DNA of 6,481 nucleotides from Candidatus Peregrinibacteria bacterium. Lineage in GTDB: Bacteria > Patescibacteriota > Gracilibacteria > Peribacterales > Peribacteraceae. Location of the stretch: assembly GCA_030638845.1 (NCBI GenBank), contig DAOWDW010000045.1:1-6481 (forward strand). Direction: 5' to 3'. The notes beneath the pieces were generated by a model. The model made no database searches, was not told where the DNA came from, and saw only the letters and a list, made by a program, of their open reading frames with translations. This document shows positions 1 through 4,264 of this stretch, piece by piece. Within the stretch, counting starts at the first letter, position 1; each line of letters starts with the position of its first letter. The position numbers were made by a program, and so were the translations under genes.

Positions 1-1100
1 AATAGTAGATTTAATACTTTCTGCGGATACGCATCCTTTTTAAGTTCTACAATAACTCTAACCATACAATCACGGTCTGACTCATCTCGAATATCCGAAA
101 TACCTTGAATAACTTTGTCTTGAACTAACTTTGCCATCTTTTCTATCATTGCAGACTTATTTGTTTGATATGGAAGTTGGTCTATTCGAATTTGATACTT
201 CCCACTTTTGTTCTCTTCTATTTCTGCTTTTCCCCGAACAATTACAGAGCCTCTACCAGTTAAATACGCCTGTTTTAAAGCTTCTTGATTGTAAACAATT
301 CCACCTGTTGGAAAATCTGGACCTTTAATATATTCAAGAAGATCTTCAACAGTAGCATCCGAATTTTTCATAAGATACTGCACTGCATCTATAAGTTCTA
401 TTAAATTATGTGGAGGAATGTTTGTTGCCATTCCCACAGCAATACCAACCGTTCCATTAAGTAATAAATTAGGAACTTTTGCAGGTAAAACTGATGGCTC
501 CTGTCTAGAACCATCATAGTTAGGACGATAATCGACAGTTTTTTTATCTATATCTTGCAACATTTCTTCTGCCAATTTTTGCATTTTAGATTCTGTATAA
601 CGCATAGCAGCTGCGCTATCTCCGTCAATTGATCCAAAGTTACCCTGCCCCTTTACAAGCATATGACGCATAGAAAAATTCTGTGCCATTCTTACCATAG
701 ACTCATAAATAGCACTATCTCCATGTGGATGATACTTACCCATAACCTCACCAACTACAGCAGCAGATTTTCTGAATTTAGCCGTACTTTTTAGACCCAT
801 TTCATGCATAGAATATAAAATTCTTCTATGCACCGGCTTTAACCCATCTCTTGCATCTGGCAAAGCACGCATAACTATAACGCTCATTGCGTAACTTAAA
901 TAACTTTCCTCCATTTCAGTTACTATTGGACGCGGTGATACACGCCCAATGTTTGCAAGAGTTGCCTTAGCTTGAACAACTTTTGGCTCTTTCTTTGTAG
1001 CTATTTCTTCATCTTGAGCTTTGGTTTCACCGTCATCAGACGAAAACAACTCTGGTTGCTCGTCTAAATTTGCGTCGTCTTTGTCACCTTTTTTGGGCAT
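1..1100 (-). CDS. gyrA: DNA gyrase subunit A, N-terminal part (runs off left edge)
   Basis: GyrA is the DNA-cleaving subunit of gyrase (A2B2), the cytoplasmic type IIA topoisomerase that introduces negative supercoils. Translating the minus strand from the ATG at 1098-1100 gives 366 codons with no stop, and the gene continues beyond base 1. The breakage-reunion domain is clear: [17 protein letters not shown] (66-82), [13 protein letters not shown] (84-96) and [12 protein letters not shown] (122-133). The catalytic tyrosine is Y168 in AAMRYTE, and [14 protein letters not shown] follows (219-232). The quinolone-determining positions equivalent to E. coli Ser83 and Asp87 are S129 and E133; Glu at the second site is common outside proteobacteria. 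About 46 extra residues, rich in Asp, Glu and Lys, precede the conserved core compared with E. coli. The C-terminal beta-pinwheel with the GyrA box is outside the window, so the choice of GyrA over ParC rests on N-terminal similarity. The start has no Shine-Dalgarno; an extended -10 promoter lies about 34 bases upstream. Confidence 0.95.
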   Translation of the reverse strand, partial: MPKKGDKDDANLDEQPELFSSDDGETKAQDEEIATKKEPKVVQAKATLANIGRVSPRPIVTEMEESYLSYAMSVIVMRALPDARDGLKPVHRRILYSMHEMGLKSTAKFRKSAAVVGEVMGKYHPHGDSAIYESMVRMAQNFSMRHMLVKGQGNFGSIDGDSAAAMRYTESKMQKLAEEMLQDIDKKTVDYRPNYDGSRQEPSVLPAKVPNLLLNGTVGIAVGMATNIPPHNLIELIDAVQYLMKNSDATVEDLLEYIKGPDFPTGGIVYNQEALKQAYLTGRGSVIVRGKAEIEENKSGKYQIRIDQLPYQTNKSAMIEKMAKLVQDKVIQGISDIRDESDRDCMVRVIVELKKDAYPQKVLNLL

Positions 1101-1133
1101 ACTAAAATCGGGGTGTAAATATGTTCGACAAGG

Positions 1134-1161
1134 ATGATAGCACCTAGAGATTCAAAGGCAA
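1134..1161 (-). promoter_or_regulatory. Putative gyrA promoter with extended -10
   Basis: On the minus strand TATCAT (1134-1139) differs from TATAAT at one base and is preceded by TGC, giving an extended -10 (TGnTATCAT). TTGCCT (1156-1161) sits 16 bases upstream as a -35-like element. The predicted transcript starts near 1127 with an untranslated leader of roughly 27 bases and no Shine-Dalgarno. The call is by eye, from consensus match and position. Confidence 0.5.
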
Positions 1162-1178
1162 AAATAAGAAAGTAGTAT

Positions 1179-1209
1179 TTGCGGATTTCGGATATTTATC
1201 TGATAATAT
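1179..1209 (+). promoter_or_regulatory. Weak candidate promoter upstream of the rsmI repeat region
   Basis: TGATAATAT at 1201-1209 resembles an extended -10 (TGn followed by TAATAT). TTGCGG at 1179-1184 could serve as -35, although the 19-base spacer is long. A transcript starting near 1216 would include both decoy mini-ORFs before rsmI. It would be divergent from, and about 20 bases away from, the gyrA -35 element. Confidence 0.25.
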
Positions 1210-1222
1210 AAAAGCTACATAC

Positions 1223-1249
1223 CTACTCGCCTACCTGCCTACTCGCCTA
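1223..1249 (+). repeat. 8-base short tandem repeat ending just before the first ATG copy
   Basis: Three 8-base units, CTACTCGC, CTACCTGC and CTACTCGC, are followed by a partial CTA. The first and third units are identical and the second differs at two bases. The array abuts the first copy of the rsmI start sequence at 1250. On the minus strand it contains several regularly spaced GG pairs. No function can be assigned. Confidence 0.75.
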
Positions 1250-1324
1250 ATGCTATCTATCGTCTCCACACCTATCGGCCCTTCGACAAACTCAGGGTCT
1301 ATCATCTACATAACTAATATTTAA
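1250..1324 (+). other. Decoy mini-ORF 1: 24 codons with the rsmI N-terminus
   Basis: The ATG at 1250 opens 24 codons: the ten N-terminal residues of RsmI followed by PSTNSGSIIYITNI, then TAA at 1322-1324. The stop lies four bases before the ATG of the next copy. The peptide lacks any usable part of the methyltransferase fold and is most likely a by-product of the duplication. If transcribed, it could act as an upstream ORF that loads or diverts ribosomes. No evidence of translation is visible. Confidence 0.3.
1279..1297 (+). repeat. Palindromic word in repeat copy 1
   Basis: CCCTTCGACAAACTCAGGG has complementary 4-base ends (CCCT and AGGG) around a partly complementary core. It closely resembles CCTTCGACAAGCTCAGG, which I recall as an interspersed palindromic word in intergenic regions of many unrelated bacterial genomes. 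That similarity is from memory and was not searched. The identical word recurs 79 bases later. Confidence 0.45.
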
Positions 1325-1357
1325 TAGGATGCTATCTATCGTCTCCACACCTATCGG

Positions 1358-1376
1358 CCCTTCGACAAACTCAGGG
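1358..1376 (+). repeat. Palindromic word in repeat copy 2
   Basis: This is the same 19-base word, CCCTTCGACAAACTCAGGG, as at 1279-1297, carried by the second 79-base unit. Its flanks are also identical because the whole unit is duplicated. Confidence 0.45.
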
Positions 1377-1393
1377 TCTATCATCTACATAAC

Positions 1394-1399
1394 TAATAT
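1394..1399 (+). promoter_or_regulatory. Candidate -10 box immediately before the rsmI ATG
   Basis: TAATAT (four of six TATAAT positions) ends eight bases before the rsmI ATG at 1408, a spacing that would give a leader of about two bases. The same box is present one unit upstream (1315-1320) before the second decoy ATG. The AGG touching the ATG is too close to work as a Shine-Dalgarno. The match is weak, and the call gains weight mainly because other genes here show the same spacing. Confidence 0.3.
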
Positions 1400-1407
1400 T
1401 TAATAGG

Positions 1408-2076
1408 ATGCTATCTATCGTCTCCACACCTATCGGCAATCTGGGTGATATAACTCTTCGAGCAATAGAAACTATAAAAAAATGCGATATTGTCGTATGT
1501 GAAGACACAAGAGTTACTGGTAATTTGATAAATAAGTTAGAAATAGATAAGAAAAAACTAATCTCGTACCATGGCTACAGTAATCAAAAAAAGATAGATG
1601 ATATTATAGATCTACTTAAAAAAGATAATCACGTTGCATTAGTAAGTGATGCAGGAACACCTGGTATATCGGACCCTGGCTCTTTATTAGTATCTAAAGC
1701 AATAGAAGAAGGAATTGAAATTGAGGTAATTCCTGGGTCTTCTGCATTTTTAACAGCACTAAGCGGAAGTGGCTTACCTATCAATCAATTTGTTTATTTA
1801 GGATTTCTACCAATAAAGAAAGGAAGAAAAACCCTCCTAGAAACATTTAAAGCAGAACCTAAAACTATAGTCTTTTACGAATCTGTTCACAGAATAGAGA
1901 GAACATTAAAAGAGATAGCTGATGTATTAAAAGATCAATCTGAAAGAAAAATAGTAGTAGGAAGAGAACTGACCAAGTTACATGAAGAATTTGTTCATTC
2001 AACGATAAAGAATTTATGTGATGTTGCTGAAAGCATTACAAAGAAAGGAGAATTTGTTGTAATAATTGGAAAGTAG
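1408..2076 (+). CDS. rsmI: 16S rRNA (cytidine(1402)-2'-O)-methyltransferase, short form
   Basis: RsmI transfers a methyl group from S-adenosylmethionine to the 2'-O of C1402 in the 16S rRNA decoding centre. The 222-residue product shows the family signatures in order: TPIGNLGDITLRA (7-19), CEDTR (31-35), VSDAGTPGISDPG (79-91), IPGSSAFLTALSGSGLP (108-124), GFLPIKKGR (132-140), FYESVHRIERTL (156-167) and VGRELTKLHEE (184-194). It ends with EFVVIIGK, the end of the tetrapyrrole-methylase-like fold. The C-terminal extension of the roughly 286-residue E. coli enzyme is missing, with no sign of a frameshift. Two local departures are visible: PGSSA where PGPSA or PGPCA is usual, and YESVHR where YESPHR is usual. 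The ATG at 1408 is chosen because only it leads into the full reading frame; two earlier copies of the same ten codons are decoys. The stop codon lies inside a 10-bp hairpin. Confidence 0.95.
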   Translation: MLSIVSTPIGNLGDITLRAIETIKKCDIVVCEDTRVTGNLINKLEIDKKKLISYHGYSNQKKIDDIIDLLKKDNHVALVSDAGTPGISDPGSLLVSKAIEEGIEIEVIPGSSAFLTALSGSGLPINQFVYLGFLPIKKGRKTLLETFKAEPKTIVFYESVHRIERTLKEIADVLKDQSERKIVVGRELTKLHEEFVHSTIKNLCDVAESITKKGEFVVIIGK

Positions 2077-2098
2077 AGGCGCAATATTTTGCGCCTCT
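2075..2098 (+). terminator. Hairpin overlapping the rsmI stop codon
   Basis: AGAGGCGCAA (2075-2084) and TTGCGCCTCT (2089-2098) form a perfect 10-bp stem with a four-base TATT loop. The left arm includes the last two bases of the rsmI TAG. What follows is AT-rich but not a clean U-tract, so termination efficiency is uncertain. The element lies between convergent genes and could slow transcription from both sides. The right arm is repeated twice more downstream in the 34-base array. Confidence 0.55.
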
Positions 2099-2175
2099 GC
2101 ATATTTTGCATATTTACATATTTTGCGCCTCTGCATATTTTGCATATTTACATATTTTGCGCCTCTGCATATTTT
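2084..2175 (+). repeat. 34-base tandem repeat (about 2.7 copies) between convergent genes
   Basis: A unit with GCGCCTCTGCATATTTTGC followed by ATATTTACATATTTT repeats with period 34: the GCGCC core occurs at 2091, 2125 and 2159. The last copy is partial and ends six bases before the reverse-complement stop codon of the M23 peptidase gene. Copies match base for base over their shared length. There are no spacers, so this is a simple tandem array and not CRISPR. Confidence 0.9.
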
Positions 2176-2181
2176 CATTCC

Positions 2182-3426
2182 CTACGGCAGCACAGCTGCC
2201 GGATCTATATGTTTCCCATTCTGCAATACCTCAAGATGAAGATGTGCCCCCGTGGTTATAGGTCCTGCTCCATAAGTCCCTGGTGTTCCACCACTTAGTC
2301 CTATTATTGTTCCACGAGAAACCTCTTGCCCAGATCTAACATGTATTTTACTCATATGCCCATATAAAGTTGCAGTACCTCCTCTATGTCCTATAAGAAT
2401 GTACGAATACCCCGTTGCCCCACCATCTCTGGCCAAATATACAACTCCATCTGCTGCACTATGTACATTTGATCCCTGTGGAACCGCAATATCTATACCC
2501 TTATGATCAAAACCAAAAATCTTCTTGTAGCCACTGTCGTAAAAACCCGCAGAAATAGGCCCCTTAGCAGGCCAAGAAAGTGCTTCTGGATCCCCTACTA
2601 TTTTCCCAGATGTGTAAGCTCCTTCTCTTGTAGAACGAAGACCTTTTTCTATAAGTGCGCGCTCAGCACGTCTGCGCAAGCGCGCGTCTATTCGCGCAAG
2701 CTCACTTTGCATTTTAGATATTTGACCTTCTACCTCTGCAACTGTCGCACTTATTTGATCCTGTAACGGAGCAGCAGCATGTAAATAATATTCCGCTTGT
2801 TCTGCTTCTCTAAGTGCTACCCAATAAGTAGAAAGAAGATTTTCATGCTCACTTCTAACATCAGTAATTTTACTAGGTAACTTTGGTGCTGCTCTAAGTA
2901 AATTTAATAGATGTTGTCTGGTTTTTTTAAGCGTTTTATATTTTAAAGACTCCTCTGTTCTCTCACCAAGAGAAACATTGCTTCTAGACGCAACAAGAGC
3001 ACTTACAAAGTAAAAGGCTCCAGTTCTGTTCGCGTTATATGCAGATCGAACCAAATTTGCCATTCCATCTTTTTCCTCCAATAAAAGAGATAACACTTCT
3101 TCTGGTTGCTGTGGATCTATACCCATAGAAAGCATTTCATCTTGTAATCTAATTAACTCTGCCAATCTAAGACGAATAACCCGCTTTTCACGAGTTAGAC
3201 TTTGTACATTATTCTTTAAATCATCAATTTTCTCCTCACTCATATTTCTGGCCTTTTCTAGCCAAGAATACTGGCTTCTTTGCTCTTCTACTTTTTCTAA
3301 AGCAATTCGAATTTCTTCTTCTTTGGGATATCTATCATCTGCGGAATCTAACGCAAAAGTAGTTAACAGTGGTACTGCAATTAAAAAGAGGATAGAGACG
3401 ATAATTGATGTTTCTTTTTTATCCAC
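2182..3426 (-). CDS. M23 family metallopeptidase with N-terminal anchor and coiled coil
   Basis: This is a 414-residue predicted zinc endopeptidase of the M23 (LytM/EnvC-like) family, acting outside the membrane on peptidoglycan cross-bridges or regulating such cleavage. Residues 1-6 are polar (DKKET), 7-25 are hydrophobic (signal peptide or membrane anchor), and 35-95 and 200-265 look coiled-coil-like with many Glu, Arg, Lys and Leu. The peptidase domain spans about 285-412. All expected active-site residues are present: H308 and D312 in HKGID, H357 in YGHM, and H395 and H397 in HLHLEV, so catalysis is plausible, unlike in degenerate EnvC activators. The start is GTG at 3424-3426; the next Met is residue 62, which would remove the anchor. 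A TATAAT box sits eight bases upstream. The gene converges on rsmI and is divergent from ruvA. No specific gene name can be supported. Confidence 0.92.
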   Translation of the reverse strand: MDKKETSIIVSILFLIAVPLLTTFALDSADDRYPKEEEIRIALEKVEEQRSQYSWLEKARNMSEEKIDDLKNNVQSLTREKRVIRLRLAELIRLQDEMLSMGIDPQQPEEVLSLLLEEKDGMANLVRSAYNANRTGAFYFVSALVASRSNVSLGERTEESLKYKTLKKTRQHLLNLLRAAPKLPSKITDVRSEHENLLSTYWVALREAEQAEYYLHAAAPLQDQISATVAEVEGQISKMQSELARIDARLRRRAERALIEKGLRSTREGAYTSGKIVGDPEALSWPAKGPISAGFYDSGYKKIFGFDHKGIDIAVPQGSNVHSAADGVVYLARDGGATGYSYILIGHRGGTATLYGHMSKIHVRSGQEVSRGTIIGLSGGTPGTYGAGPITTGAHLHLEVLQNGKHIDPAAVLP

Positions 3427-3434
3427 AATGTATT

Positions 3435-3443
3435 ATTATACCA
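3435..3443 (-). promoter_or_regulatory. Extended -10 promoter of the M23 peptidase gene, near-leaderless
   Basis: The minus strand reads TGGTATAAT: a perfect TATAAT at 3435-3440 with an extended TGn. Eight bases separate it from the GTG start, so transcription would begin about two or three bases before the start codon, leaving no room for a Shine-Dalgarno. TTCCAA is present 17 bases upstream but is a poor -35, as expected for an extended -10 promoter. Confidence 0.6.
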
Positions 3444-3485
3444 GATTATTGATATAATTGGAATATAAAGATAAATCATAAGATG

Positions 3486-3561
3486 AGCTTGTAGCTGGTA
3501 GCTTGTAGGGTTAGTGCTCATAAGTCTCTTCCTACAAGCTACAAACTACTACCTACAAGCT
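3486..3561 (+). repeat. Nested inverted repeat of AGCTTGTAG between divergent genes
   Basis: Two copies of AGCTTGTAG (3486-3494, 3500-3508) face two copies of CTACAAGCT (3532-3540, 3553-3561). The inner pair extends to a perfect 12-bp stem, GTAGCTTGTAGG (3498-3509) with CCTACAAGCTAC (3531-3542), around a 21-base loop. The outer pair adds nine bp. There is no U-tract on either side. It could be an operator, an insulating hairpin between divergent promoters or a repeat relic; the sequence does not decide. Confidence 0.8.
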
Positions 3562-3568
3562 GCTTCAC

Positions 3569-3577
3569 TGCTACACT
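3569..3577 (+). promoter_or_regulatory. Candidate extended -10 of ruvA, leaderless spacing
   Basis: TGCTACACT combines an extended TGn with TACACT (four of six TATAAT positions). Six bases separate it from the ruvA ATG, placing the predicted first transcribed base at or next to the A of the start codon. There is no Shine-Dalgarno between the box and the ATG. No convincing -35 was found. Confidence 0.4.
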
Positions 3578-3583
3578 TAACAT

Positions 3584-4162
3584 ATGATCGCTCACCTCCA
3601 TGGAATAGTTTCTAAGCTAAAACTAGGCTCTATTACAATAGATACAAATGGTGTTGGCTATTTACTAAACGTTCCTCTGGATACATGGGAAATATTGGAT
3701 GAAGGAGAAAAATGTAAATTATCTGTATATACCTACGTAAAAGAAGATAGATTGGAATTATTTGGTTTTAAAGAATGGCCAAAACGAGAACTATTTGCAC
3801 AAATGATGAAAATATCTGGAGTAGGACCAAGTCTAGGATTAGAACTTTGCAGTGTTCCAAATGCACTTCTTTCACAAGCAATTTCCAAAAAAGATCCATC
3901 AATTCTTACAAATATAAAAGGAGTAGGAGGAAAGCGCGCAGAAAAACTACTAGTAGAACTTTCATCTCTTGCAGATAACCATCCAGATGCTTTTGTATCT
4001 ACAGAAAATAGTAAAATTCTTTCAGAATTTGATAGCGATGCTCTTGAAGCATTAAAATCTCTTGGATATGACCAAAGAAGTATTTTAGATGTTTTAAAAA
4101 GCCTTCCAAAAGAAGTATCTTCTACGGAAGAAAGGGTGACCGAAGCTCTTAAAATGATGTAA
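3584..4162 (+). CDS. ruvA: Holliday junction DNA helicase subunit RuvA
   Basis: RuvA binds four-way DNA junctions as a tetramer and loads the RuvB motor for branch migration in recombinational repair. The 192-residue product is close to the usual length. Domain I (about 1-62) is the OB fold, starting MIAHLHGIV and including GVGYLLNVP (23-31) and VKEDRLELFGF (52-62), where E54 and D55 correspond to the acidic-pin residues of E. coli RuvA. Domain II carries two helix-hairpin-helix motifs, MKISGVGPSLGLEL (75-88) and LTNIKGVGGKRAEKLLVEL (108-126). After a polar linker (130-145), domain III (about 148-192) contains DALEALKSLGYD and would contact RuvB. ruvB and ruvC are not adjacent in this window. 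The ATG at 3584 matches the canonical MI start; no Shine-Dalgarno is present, and a -10-like box ends six bases upstream. Confidence 0.96.
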   Translation: MIAHLHGIVSKLKLGSITIDTNGVGYLLNVPLDTWEILDEGEKCKLSVYTYVKEDRLELFGFKEWPKRELFAQMMKISGVGPSLGLELCSVPNALLSQAISKKDPSILTNIKGVGGKRAEKLLVELSSLADNHPDAFVSTENSKILSEFDSDALEALKSLGYDQRSILDVLKSLPKEVSSTEERVTEALKMM

Positions 4163-4174
4163 GAAATTTATTGC

Positions 4175-4210
4175 TTCATTGATTTCATTGTTTTCATTGA
4201 TTTCATTGTT
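4175..4210 (+). repeat. 9-base tandem repeat (four units) after ruvA
   Basis: TTCATTGAT and TTCATTGTT alternate twice, forming two identical 18-base units at 4175-4192 and 4193-4210, starting 12 bases after the ruvA stop. There is no dyad symmetry, so it is not itself a hairpin terminator. The array lies in the roughly 100-base gap before pgi. Confidence 0.9.
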
Positions 4211-4250
4211 TATTTATAAAAAATAACTACCACCAACCTCCAACTGAGGA

Positions 4251-4256
4251 TACAAT
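4251..4256 (+). promoter_or_regulatory. Candidate -10 of pgi, near-leaderless spacing
   Basis: TACAAT matches TATAAT at five of six positions and ends eight bases before the pgi ATG, the same spacing as at the M23 peptidase and rsmI starts. A GAGG at 4246-4249 lies upstream of the box, so it would not be in the transcript and cannot act as a Shine-Dalgarno. No good -35 is visible. Confidence 0.4.
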
Positions 4257-4264
4257 AGTCTCCT

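Larger units (their letters stand above)
1329..1403 (+). other. Decoy mini-ORF 2: 24 codons with the rsmI N-terminus
   Basis: This is the second copy of the mini-ORF, encoding the same 24-residue peptide and ending with TAA at 1401-1403, four bases before the true rsmI ATG at 1408. The stop-to-start spacing would allow termination-reinitiation into rsmI if the mini-ORF is transcribed. If the -10-like TAATAT inside the unit is used, transcripts would start beyond it and it would be silent. Confidence 0.3.
1250..1437 (+). repeat. 79-base tandem repeat (2.4 copies) carrying the rsmI start
   Basis: The 79-base unit occurs at 1250-1328 and 1329-1407 with no differences seen by eye, and its first 30 bases recur at 1408-1437 as codons 1-10 of rsmI. 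Each copy begins exactly at the ATG and encodes MLSIVSTPIG. In the two upstream copies the frame then enters a 49-base insert absent from the real gene. That insert contains CCCTTCGACAAACTCAGGG and ends with TAATATTTAATAGG directly before the next ATG. The base before ATG differs between copy 1 (A) and copies 2 and 3 (G), so the left boundary of the homology falls at the start codon. Tandem duplication or element insertion is inferred; an assembly artefact is possible. Confidence 0.95.

Noticed and set aside
131..328. Plus-strand open frame of 65 codons
   Set aside because: It lies wholly inside gyrA on the opposite strand, which has a strong family match. The peptide is Leu/Phe-rich noise.
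1101..1407. Riboswitch or small RNA in the gyrA-rsmI gap
   Set aside because: The gap is explained by promoter-like boxes and repeats, and no known riboswitch core was recognised by eye.
2084..2175. Possible CRISPR array
   Set aside because: The 34-base units are contiguous and the copies match, with no unique spacers and no cas genes nearby.
2089..2298. Plus-strand open frame of 69 codons over the 34-base array
   Set aside because: Its first half translates the tandem repeat and the rest is antisense to the M23 peptidase gene. No domain-like sequence.
2503..2766. Plus-strand open frame of 87 codons
   Set aside because: Antisense shadow of the M23 peptidase coding sequence.
3486..3561. Possible insertion-sequence ends or attachment site
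   Set aside because: No transposase or integrase gene lies between or beside the repeats, and the arms are separated by only 21 bases.
3775..3978. Plus-strand open frame of 67 codons
   Set aside because: Out-of-frame reading inside ruvA, whose helix-hairpin-helix motifs are intact in the other frame.
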